Below are positions 42,891 to 50,944 of a stretch of 64,000 bases of DNA, in pieces. Numbering within the stretch: the first letter of the stretch is position 1; the number at the start of each line of letters is the position of its first letter. The translations under genes were made by a program, and so were the position numbers. Below the pieces are notes generated by a model. It had not been told where the DNA came from. It made no database searches and was given only the letters and a program-made list of their open reading frames with translations. Source of the stretch: Peribacillus sp. FSL E2-0218 (GTDB lineage Bacteria > Bacillota > Bacilli > Bacillales > DSM-1321); assembly GCF_037992945.1 (NCBI RefSeq), contig NZ_CP150304.1, positions 2,669,501-2,733,500 of the forward strand. Direction: 5' to 3'.

Positions 42891-43805
42891 ATGAGTTATG
42901 TAAAAATTTACATGTTACTTACAGGAATCATGATCACCTGGGGATTAAACGTTTCCGTCCTTAAATTTATCGTTATGAATACGCAACCAGTAACCATAAC
43001 AGCATTAAGGATCTTTACAGCTTCACTTATCGTCATTCTTATTCTTTTTTATCTAGGCCTGATACGCCTCCCTAAGAAAAAGGAGCTATTTTACGTTTTT
43101 GGCGGAGCGTTATTGAGTGTCGTTTTTCACCATTATTTCTTAGCTGAAGGGTTAACAATGACGTCCGGCTCCAATGCTGGGTTGATTTTGGGTATGGGGC
43201 CGATATTGACAGTCATCTTGACCATGGTTTTCTTTCGCCAAAAACCTACAGTGATCCGCCTGCTTGGTTTTCTGTGTGGCGCTTTGGGCGTAAGCTTTAC
43301 CGTCATGGCTGGAGGCGGTGGCGTTCATTCTATCAATCTCGGAGATGTCGATATTCTGTTATCCATCCTTTCACAGGCGCTGAGCTTCATTTTGATTAAT
43401 CAAGCGTCGAAAACGATGGATCCACGGCTATTGACCGGCTATATGATGCTAGTCGGTTCTTTCATTCTTTTTGCCATCAGCTTTTGGAAGGAACCGGACG
43501 GTTTATCTTCGCTTGCCGCTGCCCCCCCTTCCATGTGGGGAGCTTTCTTCTTTTCGGCAATTTTTGCCACTGCGCTGGGGCATATGAGTTATAATTATGC
43601 GATTGGGCAGGTCGGTGCAGCGGAATCCTCCATATTTCTTAATTTAAATACCTTATTCGCATTGGTAGGGGCTGTCATTTTTCTGAAAGAAGCCATCCTG
43701 CCTTCACATTTCATCGGGCTGATTTTGATCGTTATAGGCGTGTTGCTCGGTTCAGGAGCGACGGAAATGTGGATTCTCCAGAGGAAAAAACAGAAGGCTG
43801 CCTGA
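42891..43805 (+). CDS. EamA-family (DMT) membrane transporter
   Basis: 304 residues, ten predicted membrane segments in two EamA repeats. First repeat 'MITWGLNVSVLKFIVMNTQPVTITALRIF'-like opening with 'TSGSNAGLILGMGPILTVILTMVFFRQ'; second repeat 'LSILSQALSFILINQASKTM' and 'QVGAAESSIFLNLNTLFALVGAVIFLKE'. The family exports amino acids, metabolites or drugs; substrate unknown. It has its own promoter and a hairpin after the stop. No link with the sugar-acid operon beyond adjacency. Confidence 0.88.
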   Translation: MSYVKIYMLLTGIMITWGLNVSVLKFIVMNTQPVTITALRIFTASLIVILILFYLGLIRLPKKKELFYVFGGALLSVVFHHYFLAEGLTMTSGSNAGLILGMGPILTVILTMVFFRQKPTVIRLLGFLCGALGVSFTVMAGGGGVHSINLGDVDILLSILSQALSFILINQASKTMDPRLLTGYMMLVGSFILFAISFWKEPDGLSSLAAAPPSMWGAFFFSAIFATALGHMSYNYAIGQVGAAESSIFLNLNTLFALVGAVIFLKEAILPSHFIGLILIVIGVLLGSGATEMWILQRKKQKAA

Positions 43806-43832
43806 TTGATTTCAGGCAGCTTACCTTTTGTA
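43794..43832 (+). terminator. Terminator of the EamA gene
   Basis: AAGGCTGCCTG - ATTGATTT - CAGGCAGCTT overlapping the stop codon, then TACCTTTTG; the T run is short. Confidence 0.6.
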
Positions 43833-43848
43833 CATTTTATAGGTCACT

Positions 43849-43896
43849 GGTTTACACAACAGGGACCATACCAGAGATGGGTATGGTCTGTAAACC
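43849..43896. repeat. Nested inverted repeat with one-sided bulge
   Basis: GGTTTACA ... TGTAAACC encloses GACCATACC ... GGTATGGTC. Only the left side carries an extra seven bases between the two arms. It lies between the EamA gene and sat. No T run follows directly on either strand. Confidence 0.55.
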
Positions 43897-43996
43897 TAGA
43901 GTCCGAATTGATTTTTTCTAGTATTCTTCATGGTTGAAAGCCTCGTGTTTTCATAGGGTTGTTAAGTGAGATATCCCACGCAAGAATGCTGATCGT

Positions 43997-45178
43997 TTAC
44001 TTGCCTTTATCATTTAGCTTCATGCCTCTTATCAGTACTTCTGCCACTTCCGGACGGGTGAACTCCAACGGTGGAATCAGTCCCTTCCGCAGCATTTCCC
44101 TGACTTTCGTCCCGCTTAATATGAATCTATCTTCTTCTGTATGTGGACAAGTTTTCAAGGACGCCATATTCAAACACTTTTTACAGTAAAAGCTATGCTC
44201 AAAGAACAACGGTTTTATGCCAATCTTCACCGGGTCGAACTGGCTGAAAATTTCTTGGGCCTCATACGTGCCATAATAATCGCCTACACCCGCATGATCA
44301 CGGCCAACAATAAAATGGGTGCACCCATAATTCTTGCGGACGATGGCATGAAAGACCGCTTCCCGAGGACCTGCATAGCGCATGGCAGCAGGATATATGG
44401 CAAGCAAGACCCGATCCGTGGGGTAGTAATTTTTTAATAGGGCCTGATAGCTTTCCATTCGAATATTTGCTGGTATATCATCCTCTTTCGTCTCACCGAC
44501 CAGAGGGTGCAATAGGAGTCCATCAACGGTTTCCAATGCGGTTTTTTGCAAATATTCATGAGCCCGATGTACAGGATTCCTCGTCTGAAAACCTACCACC
44601 GTCTTCCAACCTAGTTCAGCGAACATCTTTCTCGTTTGTGCAGGATTCAAATGAAATTTTTCAAAGGGTTTATGTGAGGCCTTGTTTATGTGATGAATAG
44701 GTCCTGCTACATATATGTCCCCCTGACCAAACAGTTTTTTCACTCCAGGATGGTTATGGTCCACTGTTTTATACACAAGTTTTGCTTCCTGATGTTTATC
44801 GTATTCAAATTTCTCTTCAACTAAAATGATGCCGGCAAGCTCTCCTTCATCCGTGTATAATGCGACTTCATCGCCAATTTTCATTTGCCCTGCCTCTTCT
44901 TTCGTTACAGGGAGAGTGATGGGTATGGTCCATGGCAATCCGTTCGCTAAATGCATATCATTAATGACACTTTCGTAATCCGCTTTTCCCATGAATCCAA
45001 TTAGTGGACTAAACCCACCATTTGAAATCATTTCCAAGTCAGACGCAATCCATTTCGATATTGTCAGTGAAAATAAGGATTCGCACATATCCAAATACTG
45101 TTTTCTGGCCTTTTCCGTTAATTCACGCTGGATCAGTTTGCCGCCATGTGGATCAATAGTGTTCCATTGAACATTCAT
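43997..45178 (-). CDS. sat: Sulfate adenylyltransferase (ATP sulfurylase)
   Basis: Makes adenosine phosphosulfate (APS) from sulfate and ATP. About 393 residues, single-domain bacterial type. Key motifs: 'VVGFQTRNPVHRAHEYLQ' (the QxRNPxHxxH nucleotide site) and 'FIVGRDHAGVGDYYG'. A zinc-type cluster 'CKKCLNMASLKTCPH' and 'ILSGTKVREMLRKGLIPP' close the protein, as in Bacillus Sat. GAGAGG serves the ATG at 45178 rather than the one at 45196. Operon with cysC and a permease gene upstream, all minus strand. No cysH or sulfite reductase gene is present here. Confidence 0.94.
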   Translation of the reverse strand: MNVQWNTIDPHGGKLIQRELTEKARKQYLDMCESLFSLTISKWIASDLEMISNGGFSPLIGFMGKADYESVINDMHLANGLPWTIPITLPVTKEEAGQMKIGDEVALYTDEGELAGIILVEEKFEYDKHQEAKLVYKTVDHNHPGVKKLFGQGDIYVAGPIHHINKASHKPFEKFHLNPAQTRKMFAELGWKTVVGFQTRNPVHRAHEYLQKTALETVDGLLLHPLVGETKEDDIPANIRMESYQALLKNYYPTDRVLLAIYPAAMRYAGPREAVFHAIVRKNYGCTHFIVGRDHAGVGDYYGTYEAQEIFSQFDPVKIGIKPLFFEHSFYCKKCLNMASLKTCPHTEEDRFILSGTKVREMLRKGLIPPLEFTRPEVAEVLIRGMKLNDKGK

Positions 45179-45237
45179 ATATAACCTCTCAATCATTTGA
45201 TTTCATTCGTTTTATATGCTCCTTTTCAAACCCGACA

Positions 45238-45834
45238 TCACATACCCGCATCGATTAAATAGTCGATGATTTGCTGCACGCATTCCTCTATCGTGTTCTG
45301 ACTCGTTTCAATGATGATTTCCGGATTCTCCGGTTCTTCATAGGGAGCCGATACGCCAGTAAAGTGAGTGATTTCACCAATTCTAGCTTTCTTATACAAT
45401 CCTTTTGGATCCCGTTCTTCACAGGCTTCAATCGGACACTTTACATATATCTCGATAAATTCATCGGTTTTCACCTTTTTTCTGACATCGTTGCGGTCAT
45501 TGGCATAGGGAGATATGAAAGTGGCCAATACGACGATTCCGCTATCAACAAAAATTTTGGACATTTCTCCTATTCGCCTTATATTCTCTTTCCGGTCATT
45601 CGCACTGAAGCCAAGATCTTCATTCAGACCATTTCGTAAGTTATCTCCATCTAATATATACGTCGAAATACCTTTTGCATGAAGCCTGGCCTCAACCATA
45701 TTTGCGATGGTGGACTTACCTGAACCTGATAATCCTGTAAACCAAAGAATATAGCTTTTATGTCCGTGCAGCGCTTGCCTATGCTGTTTCGTAATTGAAA
45801 AAACATGTTTATGGATATTCTCATGTTGACTCAC
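45238..45834 (-). CDS. cysC: Adenylylsulfate (APS) kinase
   Basis: Phosphorylates APS to PAPS, the universal sulfate donor. About 198 residues. P-loop 'LWFTGLSGSGKSTIA', 'YILDGDNLRNGLNEDLGFS' (the DGDN/R-hgln motif), 'VVLATFISPYANDR' and 'VKCPIEACEERDPKGLYKKA' are classic CysC features. The frame is open to 45876, but AAAGGGG with 7-base spacing supports GTG at 45834; this also removes an overlap with the permease gene. The presence of a PAPS step matters because assimilation through APS reductase does not need it. Confidence 0.93.
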   Translation of the reverse strand: MSQHENIHKHVFSITKQHRQALHGHKSYILWFTGLSGSGKSTIANMVEARLHAKGISTYILDGDNLRNGLNEDLGFSANDRKENIRRIGEMSKIFVDSGIVVLATFISPYANDRNDVRKKVKTDEFIEIYVKCPIEACEERDPKGLYKKARIGEITHFTGVSAPYEEPENPEIIIETSQNTIEECVQQIIDYLIDAGM

Positions 45835-45847
45835 ACTATTTCCCCTT

Positions 45848-46702
45848 TTACCGTTTTTTATTGTTCCGGATGACAAAAATCAAGGAACCTGCCCACCCAA
45901 GCAAAATCAGCAAATAAATGGACACAGCCCAATCATCGACGCCACAAGTGACAATCAACGTTCGCGCATTCGTCAGAACGATGAAGCCCCCAACGAGGAC
46001 ACCCAATAAATGCGAAGGCAATTTTGTTACGATCCATGCAGCAATGGGAGCGGCAATGATTCCCCCAGCCATCAAGGAGATGACCCAAAACCAATTCACG
46101 TCCTGCCACCCCAGGGCAATGAGAAAACCAAGGGTTGCTGAAACGGCAATCGCGAATTCACTTGTATCAACGGTACCCACCACTTTTCTGGCAGGGACTC
46201 CTTTTTGTGATAGTAGAACTGGAGTGGTGATCGGTCCCCATCCTCCCCCGCCGGTTGCATCGGCAAAGCCAGCTACAAGTCCCAATAGTACCGATTTTTT
46301 TCTTGAGAGATTAATTGATTTCTTTTCACTTGTTTTGGTCGTTCTTAAAAAACGAAAAAGGACAAATACGCCAAGAATCAGTAAAAACAAGGAAATATAC
46401 GGTTTAATCACTTCACCAGGCAATTGACTTAAAAAACAAGCTCCTGCAAATGCCCCGATCGATCCGGGGATGATCAATTTGAAAAGCGCTTGGCGATCGA
46501 CATTCCCGAATTTCAAATGCGAAACGCCAGATGCCGCCGTTGTCACGACTTCCGCCAAATGGACGGATGCAGAGGCTACAGCCGGAGCGATTCCGAAAGT
46601 CAACAACAAAGAGGTGGATGTAACTCCATATGCCATTCCTAAAGAGCCATCGATTAGCTGAGCCAAAAATCCAATAAACGCGAAAACAATAAGCTTTCTC
46701 AT
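45848..46702 (-). CDS. TauE/SafE family membrane permease
   Basis: 284 residues with seven to nine predicted membrane segments. The TauE/SafE pattern is visible: 'GFLAQLIDGSLGMAYGVTSTSLLLTFGI', 'SASVHLAEVVTTAASGVSHL', and in the second half 'GFADATGGGGWGPITTPVLL' and 'VGTVDTSEFAIAVSATLGFL'. Members move sulfite, sulfonates or sulfate. As first gene of an operon with sat and cysC, sulfate uptake for PAPS synthesis is the likeliest role here; direction is not proven. AGGAGG lies before the ATG. Confidence 0.88.
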   Translation of the reverse strand: MRKLIVFAFIGFLAQLIDGSLGMAYGVTSTSLLLTFGIAPAVASASVHLAEVVTTAASGVSHLKFGNVDRQALFKLIIPGSIGAFAGACFLSQLPGEVIKPYISLFLLILGVFVLFRFLRTTKTSEKKSINLSRKKSVLLGLVAGFADATGGGGWGPITTPVLLSQKGVPARKVVGTVDTSEFAIAVSATLGFLIALGWQDVNWFWVISLMAGGIIAAPIAAWIVTKLPSHLLGVLVGGFIVLTNARTLIVTCGVDDWAVSIYLLILLGWAGSLIFVIRNNKKR

Positions 46703-46928
46703 GTTAGCCTCCTACAAAGCATTTCCTTTTTAAAGGAGCTGTTTCCATAACTTCCATCACAATTCAATCCATTGGCGCTCGTCCGATGTCCATTACCCCA
46801 TAACAAAATAAATGACATCCCCGCCATATATGCAACTTCTATAGGATATGCAATCAAAGCGCTGGATGCTATAGACTTGTGTCTGAAAAAGATTCAATGC
46901 ATGAAGAAGGACCACTCGATTCCCTCAA
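46703..46928. other. Upstream region of the sat operon
   Basis: About 220 bases without a gene. I see neither an S-box nor T-box element on the minus strand. The sat operon promoter should lie here but no convincing -35/-10 pair was found. Confidence 0.4.
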
Positions 46929-46955
46929 CAAAAAAAGCCCCTTAAGGGCCTTCTT
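46929..46955 (-). terminator. Terminator of the GT2 gene
   Basis: Minus-strand GGCCCTTAAGGGGC hairpin followed by TTTTTTTG, about 115 bases past the stop at 47066. Confidence 0.6.
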
Positions 46956-46974
46956 TTCCAGTTTAGTTATCATG

Positions 46975-47050
46975 CAAGATGGAATGGATCGGGTATGCGA
47001 GTCCAAGGGAGACACCACCAGGCTAAAGGCTCCAACAATATGCCCCTTAA
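46975..47050. repeat. Decayed fragment of the GC-rich dispersed repeat
   Basis: 'GCGAGTCCAAGGGAGACACC' followed by 'ACCAGGCTAAAGGCTCC' corresponds to 'GCGGTCTAGGAGAGACACCG' and 'GCTGGCGCAAGCGCC' at 15.8 kb, with many substitutions. Confidence 0.4.
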
Positions 47051-47065
47051 AGAGAGGCTATTTCC

Positions 47066-47782
47066 CTACTGGTTCCTCAGCTCCGTCACTAACAATTGCT
47101 TCATTTTTGCATGATGTCGATTGACAACGAACCGATTTTCCCTTTTGATGCTGCCTGCATATTTCTTGGTCCCCATTTGAGTATGGATTCGATATTGTAA
47201 TAACGGTTTGGGCACAAAGTGAAATTTGTAGTTTTGCATGATGCGCAGCCATAAATCATAATCGTGTGTGTATAGGAGGGCTTCGTCAAAAACCCCGATT
47301 TGCTCAAATACCTTTTTCTGAATCATGACGGAGCAGCCATTGATAATATTCCCCTTGATCATCGCTTTAATGAATTCAAGCCGTGTGGGCGGATTGATCC
47401 CGATGACCGGGGTGATGATTTCTCCGTTTTCATCGATGCAATAATAACTCGTATAGCTAAATTGGGCATTTTCCCTTTCCATTAAACGTAACTGGATTTC
47501 CGTTTTTTCCGGGTAAAAGATGTCATCAGAACTAAGCCAGCATATATAGTCACCTGTTGCATGTTCGATGCCAGTATTCAAGGCACTCGCTGTTCCGCCA
47601 TTTTCCTTTTTGATAAATAGGATTTTATCTAGAAACGGTTCGATTTTTTCTGAATATAATGTAGAGCCATCATCAACTACGATTATTTCAATATTTTTGT
47701 AGGTTTGGTTGATTAAACTCTCCAAAGCTTTTTCAATGTATGGACAATTGTAGAATGGAACAATGATCGATACTTTTGACAT
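47066..47782 (-). CDS. Glycosyltransferase family 2
   Basis: Cytoplasmic GT-A glycosyltransferase of about 238 residues, adding a sugar to a growing glycan or a protein. 'SIIVPFYNCPYIEKALESL' opens the nucleotide-binding fold; 'IIVVDDGST' and 'ICWLSSDDIFYPEK' hold the acidic residues that bind the sugar nucleotide and metal (S-S-D-D in place of DxD). 'LYTHDYDLWLRI' carries the probable catalytic Asp. It is a close paralogue of the gene at 50182-50895 (same length and motifs), so the pair probably adds related sugars. AAAGGCGG supports the ATG at 47782. Confidence 0.9.
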   Translation of the reverse strand: MSKVSIIVPFYNCPYIEKALESLINQTYKNIEIIVVDDGSTLYSEKIEPFLDKILFIKKENGGTASALNTGIEHATGDYICWLSSDDIFYPEKTEIQLRLMERENAQFSYTSYYCIDENGEIITPVIGINPPTRLEFIKAMIKGNIINGCSVMIQKKVFEQIGVFDEALLYTHDYDLWLRIMQNYKFHFVPKPLLQYRIHTQMGTKKYAGSIKRENRFVVNRHHAKMKQLLVTELRNQ

Positions 47783-48055
47783 GTACGAACCGCCTTTCAA
47801 GTAATGATTGTCTACCCATACGTTATGGATAAGGATGAACTCTTCCATGGTTATATTTATTTCACACGTATAAGATGTGTTCCATTCCCTAGTCTGGTCA
47901 TTACTGAGATTAAAACGGCAATAAAACCACCATTCATGTCATACGTATATTAGATGGTCGTATCCATTCGAATTGGAGGGATAGGTAGCTTGTTCAGATA
48001 ATATGAAATTGAAAACCCAGAGCCCTGTTGCTCCATTTTTATGAGGAGGGGAAGA

Positions 48056-49135
48056 ATGAATATTTTGTTTGTTTTCTACGTTCCGAGTGGCGGTGTGGAA
48101 ACATTGAATCGGCAGCGATTTATCGCGCTGAAAGAGCACGGTATCCATGCTCATTTTCTTTATTATGAAAACAGAAGGAATTACTTGAATGACCATAGTG
48201 CCCCAACATTCGTAACGAATGACAATGATGAAATCAAGGGGATATTGGAAGATGGGAACTATGCCGCTATCGTCATCGTTTCGGATTTCAATACGTTACC
48301 CAGATTCAGGTCCATGGGCTATAAAGGAAAAATGATCATAGAAATACAGGGATATGGTCCGAAACATGTCGCCAGAAAGGCACTTACCAATGCCATTGAA
48401 GTTGTCAATGAACATGCAGATGGGTTCCTTAATCCGAAAACGCCACATATCATGCAGTTATTGGATGAACTTTACCCGTCCTTTCCAACTTTCTCTTTTA
48501 ATAATTGTTTTGATACCACTCAATTCGCACACAAAGAAATGTCCTTGGATGGCTTTAAAAAAATCGCTTGGATCGGAAGAATCGAAGATAACAAGAATTG
48601 GAGCGAATTCCTGAAGATAGGATATCAACTAATCAACAATTACAATCCGGATATCCGATTACTTATGTTTGAAGACCCTACATTAAGTGACCCCATTGAA
48701 AGAATCAAATTCGATAAAACGGTCAGCCGGTTAAATTTGAAAAGCAGACTTACGTTGCACTCCAATGTTCCGAATTCGCAAATGGCCGATTTTTTCTCTG
48801 TAATCGGTGATTCGGGTGGCTTTTTATGTTCCACCTCCAAGGTGGAGGGGGCCCCTTATGCATTGCTTGAAGCAATGAGTTGCAGATGCCCGGTGCTCAC
48901 GACCGATTCCGATGGTGTAAGAAGTTCCATCATCCATGATCAAACAGGGAAATTTTATTCATTGGGCAACATTGATAGTGCCGTCAAAGAGGCGAAGGAG
49001 CTAATGAATAACGAGAGCCTGAGGGAAAATATCCGGGAAAACGCGCTGGAGCACGTAATCAAGAATTTCAGTCCAGATTTATATGCCCGCAATTTCATCG
49101 AAATGCTCGAAGCACTAGGAATATCCTCTGAATAA
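48056..49135 (+). CDS. Glycosyltransferase family 4
   Basis: GT-B retaining glycosyltransferase, about 359 residues. N-terminal acceptor domain 'NILFVFYVPSGGVETLNRQR'; C-terminal nucleotide-sugar domain with 'KKIAWIGRIEDNKNWSEFL', and the E-x7-E motif in 'KVEGAPYALLEAMSCRCPVLTT'. The annotated long frame begins at 48041, but GAGGAGGGG lies inside it, giving the ATG at 48056. Divergent from the GT2 gene on its left; followed by a terminator. Donor and acceptor unknown. Confidence 0.88.
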   Translation: MNILFVFYVPSGGVETLNRQRFIALKEHGIHAHFLYYENRRNYLNDHSAPTFVTNDNDEIKGILEDGNYAAIVIVSDFNTLPRFRSMGYKGKMIIEIQGYGPKHVARKALTNAIEVVNEHADGFLNPKTPHIMQLLDELYPSFPTFSFNNCFDTTQFAHKEMSLDGFKKIAWIGRIEDNKNWSEFLKIGYQLINNYNPDIRLLMFEDPTLSDPIERIKFDKTVSRLNLKSRLTLHSNVPNSQMADFFSVIGDSGGFLCSTSKVEGAPYALLEAMSCRCPVLTTDSDGVRSSIIHDQTGKFYSLGNIDSAVKEAKELMNNESLRENIRENALEHVIKNFSPDLYARNFIEMLEALGISSE

Positions 49136-49143
49136 TAAGAAAA

Positions 49144-49180
49144 ACAGCCGGGATTATTTCATTCCGGCTGTCGTTCATTT
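49144..49180 (+). terminator. Terminator of the GT4 gene
   Basis: ACAGCCGG ... CCGGCTGT hairpin with a 12-base loop shortly after the stop; only a weak T run follows (CGTTCATTTTATT). It may also serve the converging sulfotransferase gene. Confidence 0.6.
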
Positions 49181-49208
49181 TATTGAAACATTTCCCTGGC
49201 TGTTTAAT

Positions 49209-49928
49209 TCAGGAGCCCTGCTTAAGCTTGAATTCTTCCAATTGCTGACGCTCAACTACTGTCAACGTTTGAAGCTTTTCATGAAGCAGTTCCTTTGCAA
49301 AATCGTATAAGGACATATCCAGGTGATTATATTGCTTGATCAGGTTTATTAATTCCGATGGTATTTCTTTTTTTGCCAGTCGTTTTTTTGTAATATTTTT
49401 TCTAGTATAGTGTATATCTCCCCATGCAAGTTGCTTTTTCAAACAAAAAAGTGTTTCATTGAACATCTCGGTGACTCCAACCAATGAAAATGTTTTAAGA
49501 TTCTCCTTCGCTTTTTCCAAATCAGGTATTTCCTGACTCCCGCATACCATCAATGTTTGCAGATTCGATGCTTCGGGGCCTTTTACTACAAATTCCTCCA
49601 AAGTCATTTCTTTTACCATTTCGTAACCTGGGTAGTCCTTTAAAAAATAATAAGCAGAAATGACCCGATCTACAGGATCGCGCAGCATCGTAAAATAATG
49701 GAATGGTTTTGAAAACTCCTCATGTATTCCATAGAAATAATGACCGGAAACCGCTTTGATATTCTTCTTTTCCTGTTCCGTTAACTCGGACAGCTTCATC
49801 ATCTTCTTTTCGAACGAGTCATGATCATATATTTCTCTAAGTTTGTATTGTTTTTTTAATATTTCATTGATCGTCGTTCCCCCTGTTTTGGGAACATGCA
49901 TAAAAATATCCAGTACACCTTCGGACAT
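49209..49928 (-). CDS. PAPS-dependent sulfotransferase family protein
   Basis: 239 residues, no membrane segment, predicted to transfer sulfate from PAPS to a hydroxyl or amine, most likely on a sugar. The 5'-phosphosulfate loop is 'MHVPKTGGTTINEIL' at about 10-24, a variant of the P-loop with the catalytic Lys. The 3'-phosphate site is 'TMLRDPVDRVISAYYFL' (R-D-P-x-x-R-x-x-S), with a candidate catalytic His in 'VSGHYFYGIHEEF'. This is the Sulfotransfer_2 type found in carbohydrate sulfotransferases. It stands between glycosyltransferase genes and 3.5 kb from the PAPS-forming sat-cysC pair, which strongly suggests glycan sulfation. The C-terminus is charged helix. Confidence 0.85.
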   Translation of the reverse strand: MSEGVLDIFMHVPKTGGTTINEILKKQYKLREIYDHDSFEKKMMKLSELTEQEKKNIKAVSGHYFYGIHEEFSKPFHYFTMLRDPVDRVISAYYFLKDYPGYEMVKEMTLEEFVVKGPEASNLQTLMVCGSQEIPDLEKAKENLKTFSLVGVTEMFNETLFCLKKQLAWGDIHYTRKNITKKRLAKKEIPSELINLIKQYNHLDMSLYDFAKELLHEKLQTLTVVERQQLEEFKLKQGS

Positions 49929-50014
49929 AAATGTACTCCTCCCTCTTCCAAAAAGCTCTTTTTATGAGTGGGCTGTTTTCTCATACTTTGTTACCATTCA
50001 CGAAGTAATCCGTT

Positions 50015-50150
50015 GTAGTCGATTTCCCCTCCGGTGCTCCGCTTTACAGAAGGCCGTCAGTGAGCCTCTCCGGCGTGGACCTTGTTATGTCCCGCCTATC
50101 CAGCTGCTCAAGCAGGAGTCCGCCACTCCAATCAACCTTAAATCGTTTCA
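50015..50150 (-). repeat. Degenerate copy of the GC-rich dispersed repeat, inverted
   Basis: On the minus strand 'GGAGTGGCGGACTCCTGCTT', 'GGTCCACGCCGGAGAGGCTC' and 'TAAAGCGGAGCACCGG' align with the unit at 15.8 kb ('GGCGGCGAGACTCCTGCGGG', 'GCGCCGAGGCGGCTC', 'GGAAAGCGAGCGCC'). It fills the gap between the GT2 and sulfotransferase genes. Confidence 0.6.
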
Positions 50151-50181
50151 TTTGAAAAACAACGATCCTTACGAAAAGAGC

Positions 50182-50895
50182 CTATAAATTTTTCAAGTTC
50201 TTTTTAAGAATTGGACGATAATGGCTTTCAATCGTGAGAATATCCGCTAGCATTTCAGGCTGGAATCTACTTGTACCAGACCCTTCGTGTATCCTAAATT
50301 TTGTGAGAACTTCATCCAAATAATACATTTTATATCCATTGACTAAAAGACGAAGCCACATTTCATAATCATGCGTATAGCGGTGATAGGTATTAAAATA
50401 GCCGACCACATCGAATACGTCCTTCTTCAACACCACGGTGCAACCATTCACGGCATTACGAAGTAAAAATGCATGGTACACTCCGTTTTCTATATCCGTA
50501 AAGCGCTCTCCCGTCCAAGACAAAATGATTTCATCGTCCTTATTGATACTATCAAAATTCGTAAAGCTCACCTCTGCACCATGTTCGAGCATAAAGGAAA
50601 TTTGATTTGATACCTTTTCTGGCAGAAAGTAATCATCCGAGCTTAACCATGCGACATATTCACCCTCAGCAGCATGGATTCCATGATTCAACGCAGTAGC
50701 GGTTCCCCCGTTTTCTTTTTTTTCATAACGGATTTTCGTAAGGAATGGCTCGATTTTCTCAGTAAAATCGGTCGAACCATCATCCACCACGATGATTTCT
50801 ATGTTCGTATAAGTTTGATCAAGTGCACTTTGAATGGCTTGATCGATATAGGGGCAATTATAAAATGGAATAATGATTGATACTTTCGGCTCCAT
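50182..50895 (-). CDS. Glycosyltransferase family 2
   Basis: 237 residues, paralogue of the gene at 47066-47782. 'SIIIPFYNCPYIDQAIQSAL', 'IIVVDDGSTDF' and 'VAWLSSDDYFLPEK' form the sugar-nucleotide site; 'RYTHDYEMWLRLLVNGYKMYYL' includes the probable catalytic acidic residue. Expected cytoplasmic or membrane-associated glycan assembly enzyme. A separate minus-strand unit beside the SDR gene at 50945. The ATG follows a GGGAGGGTAGG purine-rich stretch. Confidence 0.9.
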   Translation of the reverse strand: MEPKVSIIIPFYNCPYIDQAIQSALDQTYTNIEIIVVDDGSTDFTEKIEPFLTKIRYEKKENGGTATALNHGIHAAEGEYVAWLSSDDYFLPEKVSNQISFMLEHGAEVSFTNFDSINKDDEIILSWTGERFTDIENGVYHAFLLRNAVNGCTVVLKKDVFDVVGYFNTYHRYTHDYEMWLRLLVNGYKMYYLDEVLTKFRIHEGSGTSRFQPEMLADILTIESHYRPILKKNLKNL

Positions 50896-50944
50896 TGCCT
50901 ACCCTCCCAAAATAACTTTCACTTACTATAGGTCCTTTTCTTCG

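Noticed and set aside
46703..46928. S-box (SAM) riboswitch before the sulfur operon
   Set aside because: Looked for because of the sulfur genes; none of the conserved S-box blocks is present.
46879..47124. 81-codon plus-strand frame
   Set aside because: Crosses a terminator and the decayed repeat and runs into the GT2 gene on the other strand; no ribosome site.
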